The notes: generated by a model from the letters alone, not told the origin. DNA of 64,000 nt from Flexistipes sinusarabici DSM 4947 (GCF_000218625.1 NC_015672.1:1773451-1837450), one strand, 5' to 3'; positions 1 through 7,278 are shown, counted from the stretch's first letter. A program made the numbers and translations.

Positions 1-637
1 AAGTATCCCCATCCTGGCTTTTTCTATAAACATAATTACCCATTATCACTTTTTTACTGGTTTTCTTTACTTCAACATTTTTATCAATAAATACGGAAAA
101 TTTGTTCAGTCCGTCGCTAAATATCAAATGTTTTGTATTTTTATCAATCCTCTTGCAACCGTAAAGCTCAAACCCTCTGAAATTAAGTGATCTATCACAA
201 CCCGCTCCTTTATGCAAAACAGCCGGAGGCCCGGATTCTACGTGGGGCAACTCATCAACATAACCATAAGAAAGCATCAGTTTATTATTCAAATTATAAA
301 CCTCTTTTCTGACAACAATGTTGTCATCCGTTACCCAGATTACATGTTTAAACCGATCAGAAAAAGTGGGTGTAAGTTCATAAAGAAGTAGTTTTTTATG
401 AAAAAGTGATACCCCGCGTTTTATACTGACCTGATAATAATTTTTATCCACTGAGGAAATATCAAAATAGTTTTCCCTGATTTTCTGGATAATAAAGTGG
501 GTATGGATTTCAGTATTTTTAAGGCTCTTGAGGATAAAGGATGAGTATGACGAGTTGTCAACGGCAATCTTGAAAAAAAAAACTGCATAGGCAGAAGAAC
601 AAACAAAAAGTAAAAACGATAAAACAAAATATTTCAT
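1..637 (-). CDS. RseB/MucB-like sigma-E regulatory protein, C-terminus off the window
   Basis: Periplasmic sensor or anchor protein of an ECF sigma-factor circuit. The frame stays open from ATG at 637 to the window edge, giving 212 codons. The N-terminus is a signal peptide (MKYFVLSFLLFVCSSAYA). The rest has the beta-rich pattern of MucB/RseB proteins, including LSYGYVDELP and FSDGLNKFSVFID. In proteobacteria RseB binds the anti-sigma factor and shields it from proteolysis. The start overlaps the stop of the anti-sigma gene as ATGA, so the two are probably translationally coupled. Family assignment rests on motif memory and position behind the sigma and anti-sigma genes. Confidence 0.75.
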   Translation of the reverse strand, partial: MKYFVLSFLLFVCSSAYAVFFFKIAVDNSSYSSFILKSLKNTEIHTHFIIQKIRENYFDISSVDKNYYQVSIKRGVSLFHKKLLLYELTPTFSDRFKHVIWVTDDNIVVRKEVYNLNNKLMLSYGYVDELPHVESGPPAVLHKGAGCDRSLNFRGFELYGCKRIDKNTKHLIFSDGLNKFSVFIDKNVEVKKTSKKVIMGNYVYRKSQDGDT

Positions 638-1089
638 TTGTGAAAATTTACTGAGGTAAGTTCAAATGATCTCTGTTGCTCGGGAGAGGATTTATCCATA
701 TGCTCATACACAAACTTTTCCAGGTTGTCAGAGTTATCATTTTTTGCAAAATAATCTGTCCTGGAAAGAGCAGAAAGGGTTACTATAGATGAAAAAACTA
801 TTACGACTGCTGCACCGGCCACCACCCTGGATCTTTGAACTGCTTTAAATGCACTTTTCTTTTTATTATTTTTGTTTTCTATTTTAGCCATTATACTGCA
901 GGAAAAGTCCACATTATACGTACCACTGTAACTGTCTTTTATATAGGATTTAAGCATCGATTCATTTTTAAGGGCAGTTTTACATGAAGGGCATGTGCCG
1001 ATATGCTCAAACAGCTCATTTTCATGCACACTGCTCAATTCATCATCGACATAAAGTGATATAAGTTTACGATACTTTTGACATTTCAT
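634..1089 (-). CDS. Anti-sigma factor with zinc-finger (ZAS/zf-HC2) domain and one TM segment
   Basis: Membrane anti-sigma factor, 151 aa. The cytoplasmic N-terminus carries the ZAS signature H-x3-C-x2-C (HIGTCPSC, about residues 32-39) that binds zinc and holds the sigma factor. One hydrophobic segment follows (VVAGAAVVIVFSSIVTLSAL, about residues 90-110), then a short periplasmic tail. The chosen ATG at 1089 has AAGGG 7 nt upstream; a TTG at 1095 lacks that spacing. The gene overlaps the 3' end of the sigma gene by 23 nt and ends in an ATGA overlap with the RseB-like gene. It probably inhibits the sigma factor encoded immediately upstream. Confidence 0.85.
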   Translation of the reverse strand: MKCQKYRKLISLYVDDELSSVHENELFEHIGTCPSCKTALKNESMLKSYIKDSYSGTYNVDFSCSIMAKIENKNNKKKSAFKAVQRSRVVAGAAVVIVFSSIVTLSALSRTDYFAKNDNSDNLEKFVYEHMDKSSPEQQRSFELTSVNFHK

Positions 1090-1657
1090 TAACAAACCCT
1101 TGTTTTATAAGTCTCTGTTTAATATACTGTCTTGCATTGAAAAGTCTTGATCTCACGGTTCCCACAGGAATTTCCAGTATTTCAGCTATTTCCTCATAGC
1201 TCATATCCTCTACTTCCCTGAGAATGATAACAACCCTTAATTTTGCAGGCAGTGCATCCACAAAATTTCTGACATACTTCTTCAGCTCATCATTCAGCAA
1301 ATCCTCTTCAGGCGTTGCTCCGTCGGTTATTCTGTCAAAAAAATCATCGCCTTTGTCTTCATCATCACTGTTTTTGGAAAAAACATCCACCATACGTTTA
1401 TTTTTTTCAAAAGTAAGAAACGCACAGTTAATAGCAATCCTTTTCAACCACGGGTAAAATTGGTTTTTATTTCTTAATGTGTCGAGTTTTTCAAAAGATT
1501 TCATAAATGCTTCCTGCACAATATCCTGAGCAAGATCCGCATCCTTAACAATGTTTATTACTGTAGCGTACAGCTTCCGCTGGTACTTTATAATCATCAT
1601 TTCAAAAGAATTGGTATCACCAGCTAAAACCTTGTCTATCATCTGAGAATCATTCAT
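1067..1657 (-). CDS. rpoE: ECF sigma factor, RpoE-like
   Basis: Extracytoplasmic-function sigma-70 factor, 196 aa, which directs RNA polymerase to envelope-stress promoters. Region 2 is at about residues 20-90 (YQRKLYATVINIVKDADLAQDIVQEAF) and region 4 at about 135-185 (LPAKLRVVIILREVEDMSYEEIAEIL), ending in the HTH with VGTVRSRL. The start is ATG at 1657 because GGAGG lies 5 nt upstream; the longer TTG reading would run through this SD. It is first in an operon with its anti-sigma and RseB-like genes. A GAACTT-N16-TCAAA promoter just upstream suggests autoregulation. Confidence 0.92.
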   Translation of the reverse strand: MNDSQMIDKVLAGDTNSFEMMIIKYQRKLYATVINIVKDADLAQDIVQEAFMKSFEKLDTLRNKNQFYPWLKRIAINCAFLTFEKNKRMVDVFSKNSDDEDKGDDFFDRITDGATPEEDLLNDELKKYVRNFVDALPAKLRVVIILREVEDMSYEEIAEILEIPVGTVRSRLFNARQYIKQRLIKQGFVNEMSKVS

Positions 1658-1678
1658 TATTTCCTCCGGCCACAATGC

Positions 1679-1705
1679 TTTGACAGTTCTATTTTAGTTA
1701 AGTTC
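1679..1705 (-). promoter_or_regulatory. Sigma-E-type promoter of the ECF operon
   Basis: On the minus strand GAACTT (1705-1700) is followed by exactly 16 nt and TCAAA (1683-1679). This matches the -35/-10 layout known for RpoE/AlgU-type promoters. The predicted start falls near 1673, leaving a short leader that contains the GGAGG of the sigma gene. The IS4 element ends about 26 bp upstream of the -35, so the promoter is intact. Confidence 0.6.
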
Positions 1706-1757
1706 ATATATATTTTGCAATAGTAAATATTCTAGCGTCACCCCATTTTTCGCAGAC

Positions 1758-3077
1758 TTATGCCACGAGTAAACTTTTTTTCCTTCTGACAACAGGAATA
1801 CCATCTATAATTTCTCTTTCCCTATGTTTTTCTAAATAATACGGTATCTTCATATAATACACTATATCTGATTTATATTTTTTATCTCTAAATCTAAAAA
1901 GCCTCTTATTATAAGACAATAACATATTCCTGATACCGTCTGATATCCTGTAATGCATAAATGTGCACACTGTCCTATTCTTTGTGTTATATTTCTCACG
2001 TCTCGACATTCTCTCAAGTTCCACCGCTAACAATCTGTCTGATTCTATCCGGGATAATAAATTCCAGCAAAAAGAAGCTATACCAAGCATTGTCTTTATA
2101 GAATCAAATTTCCTCACAAGACATCTCTCTATGCCCAACTGCTGCTTCATAAATCTGAAACTCTCTTCTACCTTCCATCTTTTGAAATAACTCTTCACCC
2201 GGAAAAAGGCTTCCTTGCTCTTTCTTATATGACCCTCGCAAAGAAGATAGACATAATTATCCTTTTCTGCCCCCTTAGCACTTATTACCGTCATAGGACG
2301 CCCCTTATAATAACATTTCGCATAACCATAAGAAAAACTATTCTTTTTGTAACGTTTGTTTATGACAGATTTGCACAACTTGGAAACCAGTACGTTCTTG
2401 CCTCTGTGAGTTACATGACGGTTACCAACGCTTCTTATTATAAAACTCAGACCCTTTTTATAAAGATATTCCAGTATAACTCCAGCATCATAGCCCCTGT
2501 CCATTACAAAAATACCCTTATCTTTGAATTTTTTCTCTATTGTATCCAATAATTTTATTGTCTCATTGTTGGCACTCTTGAAATCAGGGGAAATGCTACT
2601 GTGAATATCAAGATAAAGCGGTAACACTCTTTTGCTGGAAAGACTGTAACAAACTGCATGATTCAGAAAATAACCATTATTTATCCGTTTCTTTTTGCTG
2701 CTGCCGTCACGAACCTTCGATATGAGTTCAAATGACTTGCCATAATCATGAACCAGATCTCCCTCATCCACTGATATTAGTACTCTCTCATCTTTTATCG
2801 TTTCTTCATAACTGCTGTGAATATTATATAAATTTGAAATTTTAAGCAGGGACGAATAGTTCTCTGTATTCCTTTGCAGCCTTTTTAGCGTATGTTTTAC
2901 TTTGGTCTTTTCACTCAGATAGCCCGATATGGATGTAAGATTTAAGCTGCCTGTTGAAAAACATCCCGGAATCATTTCCAGTAAATATTTTTGCTGAGGC
3001 TTTGAAATATGTTCGTTGAGATCGTGCACAATTTTTCTAATTTTTCCCTTCACATTTTCCACGGTTTCACTTATCAT
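1758..3077 (-). CDS. IS4-family transposase (DDE)
   Basis: 439-aa DDE transposase. The catalytic D residues are in ISVDEGDLVHDYG and FVMDRGYDAG. The IS4 signature Y-(2)-R-(3)-E-(6)-K is exact in YFKRWKVEESFRFMK. The start is ATG at 3077 because TGGAGGAATTTT precedes it; upstream codons in the longer frame lie inside the promoter and hairpin region. It resembles the interrupted transposase of IS-B in layout and motifs. A promoter and an SD-sequestering inverted repeat lie directly upstream. Confidence 0.92.
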   Translation of the reverse strand: MISETVENVKGKIRKIVHDLNEHISKPQQKYLLEMIPGCFSTGSLNLTSISGYLSEKTKVKHTLKRLQRNTENYSSLLKISNLYNIHSSYEETIKDERVLISVDEGDLVHDYGKSFELISKVRDGSSKKKRINNGYFLNHAVCYSLSSKRVLPLYLDIHSSISPDFKSANNETIKLLDTIEKKFKDKGIFVMDRGYDAGVILEYLYKKGLSFIIRSVGNRHVTHRGKNVLVSKLCKSVINKRYKKNSFSYGYAKCYYKGRPMTVISAKGAEKDNYVYLLCEGHIRKSKEAFFRVKSYFKRWKVEESFRFMKQQLGIERCLVRKFDSIKTMLGIASFCWNLLSRIESDRLLAVELERMSRREKYNTKNRTVCTFMHYRISDGIRNMLLSYNKRLFRFRDKKYKSDIVYYMKIPYYLEKHREREIIDGIPVVRRKKSLLVA

Positions 3078-3083
3078 AAAATT

Positions 3084-3152
3084 CCTCCAGGTCGTTGTAT
3101 TTGTTGCTTTTTTCTCGAAAATAACTATACACGATCCTGGAGGACTTCTCAA
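3084..3152 (-). promoter_or_regulatory. Transposase promoter with SD-sequestering inverted repeat (IS-A)
   Basis: Minus strand: TTGAGA (3152-3147), 17-nt spacer, TATAGT (3129-3124). The arm CCTCCAGG (3084-3091, containing the transposase SD) is complementary to CCTGGAGG (3136-3143), and pairing extends to TCGT/ACGA with one bulge. The upstream arm lies between -35 and -10, so transcripts from this promoter lack it. Transcripts entering from outside contain both arms and would hide the SD, as known for IS10 and IS50. Confidence 0.7.
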
Positions 3153-3210
3153 CTCTAAATACATGTCATACAATATCTTTTATAATAAAATGGGGTGACG
3201 CCAGTAAATA

Positions 3211-3450
3211 TTATTCCTCTTTTTTCAACTCATTTAATTGATTTTTCAACTCATTCAGTATTCTCCTCAACTCGGCTTCATGCCCTTTTTCCTGAGCAGC
3301 AAGATTTTCAAAAAGCTCTTTTGCCGCTTCATCTGTAGCTTTCTCAGCAGCCGACTTGTAAAACCTCATAGCCTCAATTTCCTTGGGTATACGGAACAAT
3401 ACAACCTCTATCATTTCTTCCAGAGATTTCTTTTTCTGTTTCTTATCCAT
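3211..3450 (-). CDS. Short ferritin-like / rubrerythrin-type two-helix protein
   Basis: 79-aa, charged, all-helical protein. E at 'PKEIEAMRFY' and the E-x2-H pair in 'LAAQEKGHEAEL' are the di-iron ligand pattern of one half of a ferritin-like four-helix bundle. A full bundle would need dimerisation, as in encapsulated ferritins; rubrerythrins carry both halves in one chain. The last third is a lysine/glutamate-rich helix. The upstream SD is GGGGGAAACAA. No encapsulin gene is visible nearby. The exact role (iron storage or peroxide reduction) cannot be told from sequence. Confidence 0.65.
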   Translation of the reverse strand: MDKKQKKKSLEEMIEVVLFRIPKEIEAMRFYKSAAEKATDEAAKELFENLAAQEKGHEAELRRILNELKNQLNELKKEE

Positions 3451-3486
3451 TTGTTTCCCCCGAATTTTTGCTTAATAAAACTGTTT

Positions 3487-3891
3487 TTAACTGGGCCATG
3501 TTATCTTACCCCCGTTATAAGCTACAAAAGAAAGTGTAGGTATGCATAAAAAGTAACCACCGATGTATATAACTTTTACTATATAGTTCATTAAATACGG
3601 AGGCAGATAATATGACCTGATGATAACCAGTGTTAAGGATATCACGATTAAAATTGATGAAAAGACAATTTTATTTTTGAAAACATTTGTCATTGTCATT
3701 TCATAGTTCAGCCACCAGCTGATAAACCCTGTAACAACAGCTGGAAAAATAGAAACAGTCCCAACAATTAAAGCATAGTAAGATGCATTTTCAAAGTTTA
3801 CGTTACCGGTAAAAAGGTACAAAAGGAGCATAAAAGCACCGAAATATAATATACCCATAGGAAAATGAATAAATATTGGGTGAGGATGCAA
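3487..3891 (-). pseudogene. DUF2231-like membrane domain, separated by frameshift from the upstream cytochrome b5 domain
   Basis: Membrane domain of about 134 aa with four hydrophobic segments, opening with LHPHPIFIHFPMGILYFGA, the typical start of DUF2231 domains. The only possible start near it is TTG at 3891 with no SD. The same frame is open a little further upstream (AKYRRLYSKLHPHP), which looks like the natural linker from a cytochrome b5 domain. The simplest reading is one original gene (3487-4169) with a one-base shift near 3900-3930. It could still be expressed by frameshifting, or the shift could be a sequencing error. Confidence 0.6.
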
Positions 3892-4169
3892 TTTGCTGTA
3901 AAGTCTTCTATATTTAGCTTCTTATCTTCCTTTTGTTTGTCCTCTTCAAGATTCCCTACAAACCTGATGTTATCCCTTTCCAGTAAATTTTCCCCATGTG
4001 GGGCCATGGAAATAAAATCGGTCATATCCTCCCCGGCTTTGTGCCTGTTCATATGAATGCCGTCTTTCCATAATTTACTTTCGGTTACATCGTAGATTTT
4101 ATTGTCAAATATAATATAAGCAGGTTTACCGTTTTTGCCGTTATACTCCTTAACCTCACTGCGCTTCAC
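3798..4169 (-). CDS. Cytochrome b5-like heme-binding domain protein
   Basis: The first about 85 residues form a bacterial cytochrome b5-like domain: KPAYIIFDNKIYDVTESKLW, then GIHMNRHKAGEDMT with a probable heme-ligand His and a second His in APHGENLL. After about residue 90 the frame reads into what looks like non-native sequence, because the membrane domain continues in another frame (3487-3891). The start is GTG at 4169 with GGGAGGG upstream. Intact homologues carry both domains in one chain and probably act as membrane-tethered electron carriers. The last about 35 residues here are likely a frameshift artefact. Confidence 0.65.
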   Translation of the reverse strand: MKRSEVKEYNGKNGKPAYIIFDNKIYDVTESKLWKDGIHMNRHKAGEDMTDFISMAPHGENLLERDNIRFVGNLEEDKQKEDKKLNIEDFTANCILTQYLFIFLWVYYISVLLCSFCTFLPVT

Positions 4170-4360
4170 TGTAACCCTCCCGGCGGTAGTAAAAAATCAT
4201 TTTATCATAACAGAAACCGAAGCAAACTAAAATAGTTTTTTATATTCGATCTGTATGATAAATATTTGCACGAATAACTTAATGCTTTCTTTTTAATTTA
4301 ATTATCAGATGGTTCACAATAAGAAACAATCAAAGGGATAAAGCAAACAAGATACTTAGC

Positions 4361-4380
4361 CTTGCAATTCAAATTGCAAG
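4361..4380. promoter_or_regulatory. 20-bp perfect palindrome, candidate operator of the XRE-cupin gene
   Basis: CTTGCAATT-CA-AATTGCAAG, 9-bp arms with a 2-bp centre, ends 10 bp upstream of the -35 of the regulator gene at 4426. Perfect dyads at this place are typical binding sites for dimeric HTH regulators, so autoregulation is likely. No T-run follows, so it is not a terminator. Confidence 0.5.
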
Positions 4381-4390
4381 TCCTTTTAGC

Positions 4391-4419
4391 TTGACATTTG
4401 TTTATTTGTTTAATAAATT
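4391..4419 (+). promoter_or_regulatory. Sigma-70 promoter of the XRE-cupin gene, probably giving a leaderless mRNA
   Basis: TTGACA (4391-4396), 17-nt spacer, TAAATT (4414-4419), then GAACCC and the ATG at 4426. The start site would be at the A of ATG, and no SD precedes the gene. The -10 matches consensus only 4 of 6. Confidence 0.55.
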
Positions 4420-4425
4420 GAACCC

Positions 4426-4971
4426 ATGACAATCGGCAAAAAAATACTCGACCTGAGACAAAGTAAAAAACTGACATTAAGGCAGCTAAGCAAACTGTCC
4501 GGCTGTTCACTGGGGTTTCTCTCTCAAATTGAACGTGACCTCGTATCACCGACAATTGCTTCACTGAAGAAAATTGCAGACGCTTTGGAAGTCAACATGA
4601 TGTACTTCTTTGATGACCCCCACTCCAATCAGAAAGTTGTCGTAAGAAGGAATGAGCGCAACAAGATGGTTAACCCCAAATCAAAAGTTACTTATGAGCT
4701 GCTGCGCCCGCAATTCTCTGAAACAGAGCTGGAAGCACTGTATATGTATCTAAAACCGGGTGCTTTCAGCGGAAAGGAAAGTCATTCGCATAATGGCGAA
4801 GAGTTTGTGATTGTGCTGAAAGGGCAGATGGAGGTTTCTGTTGAAAACGAAACCTTTCTTTTGGATGAAGGGGATTCGGCCTTGTATAAATCCAATCACC
4901 CTCACAGCTGGAAAAATCCTTCTGATGATGTCACGGAAGTTCTCTGGATAAATCACCCCCCCACATTTTAA
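4426..4971 (+). CDS. XRE-family transcriptional regulator with C-terminal cupin domain
   Basis: 181 aa. The N-terminal lambda-repressor-type HTH (residues 1-60) includes LTLRQLSKLSGCSLGFLSQIER, split here as the two helices of HTH_3. The C-terminal cupin_2 domain (about 105-175) includes SHSHNGEEFVIVLKGQMEV and SNHPHSWKNPSD. Proteins of this build (PuuR/SutR type) sense a small ligand through the cupin and repress local genes. The gene stands alone between divergent transcription units, with a perfect palindrome and a promoter directly upstream. Its target is unknown; its own promoter is the best candidate. Confidence 0.88.
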   Translation: MTIGKKILDLRQSKKLTLRQLSKLSGCSLGFLSQIERDLVSPTIASLKKIADALEVNMMYFFDDPHSNQKVVVRRNERNKMVNPKSKVTYELLRPQFSETELEALYMYLKPGAFSGKESHSHNGEEFVIVLKGQMEVSVENETFLLDEGDSALYKSNHPHSWKNPSDDVTEVLWINHPPTF

Positions 4972-5171
4972 AAGTGTTTATTACGATAAATTTGTTGTCT
5001 CCATACAAACTCAAAAAATCAAGCAATCATTCTTTAGATATAATAAGAATTGCCAACTATACAGATTTTTGAAAATTAATTATTCAAGTTTGCTTAACAA
5101 AAGAGCTTAATAAAATAGAAGTTGACTGCAAATTGTTTTTATAATAAAAATAATAAGCTAAGGAGGTGTCT

Positions 5172-5333
5172 ATGAAATACATATGCACAATATGTGGTTA
5201 TATTTACGATCCCGCTGAAGGAGATCCTGACAGCGGCGTGGAGCCTGGCACAAAATGGGAAGATGTACCTGAAGATTGGGTATGCCCTGAATGCGGAGCT
5301 CCGAAAAGCAGTTTCGAACCTTATGAAGACTAA
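5172..5333 (+). CDS. Rubredoxin
   Basis: 53-aa electron carrier with one Fe(Cys)4 centre. The two ligand pairs are CTICG near residue 5 and CPECG near residue 38, with the usual [19 protein letters not shown] core. The SD is AAGGAGGTG. The gene directly precedes a flavodiiron protein, which rubredoxin commonly reduces, so it is its likely redox partner. A strong hairpin terminator separates the two, which would give more rubredoxin than flavodiiron transcript. Confidence 0.95.
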   Translation: MKYICTICGYIYDPAEGDPDSGVEPGTKWEDVPEDWVCPECGAPKSSFEPYED

Positions 5334-5350
5334 GTACTAAGTTAAGATAA

Positions 5351-5373
5351 GCCACCAGAAGGTGGCTTTTTTT
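5351..5373 (+). terminator. Intrinsic terminator between rubredoxin and flavodiiron genes
   Basis: GCCACC-AGAA-GGTGGC followed by seven T. It lies 17 nt after the rubredoxin stop and just before the SD of the next gene, so expression of the flavodiiron gene would depend on read-through. Confidence 0.85.
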
Positions 5374-5386
5374 ATAGGAGGAAAAA

Positions 5387-6589
5387 ATGAAAGCGGTAAA
5401 GATAAAAGACAATATACATTGGGTCGGAGTATACGATCCCGACCTGGAAGTTTTTGACATTGTAATACCAACAAAACACGGCACAACCTACAACAGTTAT
5501 CTTATTGAAGGTTCAAAAAGCAAGGCTTTGGTGGAAGCCAATAAATTTGTTTTCACAGAAGATTATCTCAACACAATAAGAGAGATTACCCCCATTGAAG
5601 AGATAGACTATATAATACTCAACCATAATGAACCGGATCATTCGGGAGCCTTACCTGAGCTTCTGAAAATAAACCCCGACATGCAGGTTATTTACTCAAA
5701 GACTGCAAAAACTTTTGTCGAAAATATTGTAAATACTGAATTTGACGGACACTCGGTAACAGACGGAGATTCAATAGATCTTGGCGGCAAGACTTTAAAA
5801 TTTTTCCATACTCCCTTCCTGCACTGGCCTGACACGATGTTTACATATTTAGAGGAAGACAATATCCTTTTCCCTTGTGATTTTTTAGGTGCACACTACT
5901 GTCCTGATAATATATTTAACGATCAGCTAAAAAATAAAGAGGAAGCGAAGGGAGCTTTTGAATTTTATTACAATTCAATTATGCGCCCCTATAAAGAACA
6001 CATTTTAAGGGCATTGAAAAAGATAGAACCGTTAAAAATTGACATTGTCTGTCCTTCACACGGTCCAATTTTAAGGGAAAATATCGATTACTATCTGAAT
6101 TTTTACAAAGAGAAAGCCGAAAGATATTACAGAAATAATCCGGAAAAACAGATCACCATAGTATATGCTTCCGCTTACGGGAACACAAAGCTCATGGCTG
6201 ATAAAATAAAAGCCGGGGTAGAAGAATCAGGAGTAAAAGTTAAAATGTTCGATGCGGCCGGTGATGATATAAATAAAATTATTGATGAAATTGAGATCTC
6301 GCACGGGATGCTTGTGGGCACTGCAACGATAAACGCCAAAGCCCCGAAACCTATCTTTAATCTGTTTGCCCAATTGGTTGCACTTAATGTTTCAGGCAGA
6401 AATGCAGGTGCTTTCGGCTCATTCGGCTGGAGCGGAGAAGGCGTGAAAATGAGTGAAGATATTTTAAAAACAATGCGAATGAAACTGCCTCAGCCTTCAC
6501 TGAAATTTAAAATGACACCGAGCAAAGATGAGCTTCAGGAAGCATATAACTGGGGCAATAGCTTCGGGCTCTCTGTGATGGAAGGATAA
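5387..6589 (+). CDS. Flavodiiron protein (A-type flavoprotein, O2/NO reductase)
   Basis: 400 aa, cytoplasmic. The metallo-beta-lactamase-like domain (residues 1-250) carries the di-iron ligands: H-x-E-x-D-H in NHNEPDHSGALP, H in FLHWPDTM, D in FPCDFLGAH and H in PSHGPILR. The flavodoxin domain (about 255-398) starts TIVYASAYGNTKLMADKI and binds FMN. Such proteins reduce O2 to water or NO to N2O with electrons from rubredoxin, which is encoded just upstream. The SD GGAGGAAAAA sets the start. No extra rubredoxin or NADH-oxidoreductase domain is fused. Confidence 0.95.
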   Translation: MKAVKIKDNIHWVGVYDPDLEVFDIVIPTKHGTTYNSYLIEGSKSKALVEANKFVFTEDYLNTIREITPIEEIDYIILNHNEPDHSGALPELLKINPDMQVIYSKTAKTFVENIVNTEFDGHSVTDGDSIDLGGKTLKFFHTPFLHWPDTMFTYLEEDNILFPCDFLGAHYCPDNIFNDQLKNKEEAKGAFEFYYNSIMRPYKEHILRALKKIEPLKIDIVCPSHGPILRENIDYYLNFYKEKAERYYRNNPEKQITIVYASAYGNTKLMADKIKAGVEESGVKVKMFDAAGDDINKIIDEIEISHGMLVGTATINAKAPKPIFNLFAQLVALNVSGRNAGAFGSFGWSGEGVKMSEDILKTMRMKLPQPSLKFKMTPSKDELQEAYNWGNSFGLSVMEG

Positions 6590-6624
6590 ACTGAGCAATG
6601 GGGGTTACCCCCCTTCTCACCTTT

Positions 6625-7275
6625 CTAAAAAATTTTATAGATATCATCCTCATCGCCTGCCACATAAAGTTCGTCATCTTCCTGAAATTTTATATTCGGA
6701 TCGGTAATTAATTTTATTGGATTGTCTTTGCGTTTGAGAAGGATAACATTTACATTATACTTTTCACGCAGTTTTAAATCTTTAAGCGTTTTTCCGGCAA
6801 ATTTTTTCCCCAGTTTTACATTTACAAGTTTTACCTCGCTGTCTACATCTATTATATTTAAGATATCCGGTCTGCTTATTCTGTGTGCCAGCCTTTCAGC
6901 CATTTCTCTTTCCGCTAGCACAACTTCATCAGCACCGATTTTCAGAAGGATTTCTTCATGTATTTTTCTGTTAGCTTTGGCTATTATTTTTTCAACCCCA
7001 AGCTTTTTAAGATTGGTGACGCATAAAATCAGCTGTTCAAGATTGTCACTCATCCCCACAATAACTGTTTTAAAATCTTGTATTTTTAATTCCTCTAATG
7101 CTTCATAATCCGAAGCGTCGGCAACAACAGCTTCCGTAACCTTCTCTTTTATCTGCTCAACAAGTTTGCGGTTTCTGTCCACAGCCAGAATGTTATTTCC
7201 AAGTTCAAAAAGCTCAATTGCAAGCCTGTAACCGAAAATCCCCAAACCTATTACTGCATAATTTTTTCCATTCAT
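6625..7275 (-). CDS. Potassium-channel regulatory subunit (KtrA/TrkA type, RCK)
   Basis: 216 aa. The N-terminal RCK Rossmann domain (residues 1-125) has the nucleotide motif GLGIFG and acidic D at 'ILAVDRNRK'. The C-terminal TrkA_C domain (about 135-216) follows. It gates the TrkH/KtrB-type pore encoded immediately upstream (3-nt gap). The single RCK unit is the KtrA form; proteobacterial TrkA has two. Its 3' end converges on the flavodiiron gene. Confidence 0.9.
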   Translation of the reverse strand: MNGKNYAVIGLGIFGYRLAIELFELGNNILAVDRNRKLVEQIKEKVTEAVVADASDYEALEELKIQDFKTVIVGMSDNLEQLILCVTNLKKLGVEKIIAKANRKIHEEILLKIGADEVVLAEREMAERLAHRISRPDILNIIDVDSEVKLVNVKLGKKFAGKTLKDLKLREKYNVNVILLKRKDNPIKLITDPNIKFQEDDELYVAGDEDDIYKIF

Positions 7276-7278
7276 ATA

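Larger units (their letters stand above)
1732..3202. mobile_element. IS4-family insertion sequence (IS-A), apparently complete
   Basis: About 1.47 kb, flanked by the direct repeat AGTAAATATT (1722-1731 and 3203-3212), the expected target duplication for IS4-type elements. Inverted termini share GCGTCACCCCATTTT (1735-1749 and reverse complement at 3188-3202). It carries one full transposase gene. It sits between the sigma-factor operon and the ferritin-like gene; the right target copy overlaps the ferritin stop codon without changing it. A related element (IS-B) lies at 44395-47453. Confidence 0.85.

Noticed and set aside
421-627. 68-aa open frame starting MFYRFYFLF
   Set aside because: It overlaps the RseB-like gene in another frame; the frame starting at 637 has a signal peptide, coupling to the anti-sigma gene and family motifs.
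5122-5150. Promoter TTGACT before rubredoxin
   Set aside because: TATAAT follows after only 12 nt and the hexamer at 17 nt is poor, so no confident call.
6600-6613. GGGGGTTACCCCC as terminator of the flavodiiron gene
   Set aside because: Short stem with a 3-nt loop and no T-run; could end transcription of either convergent gene but is not convincing.
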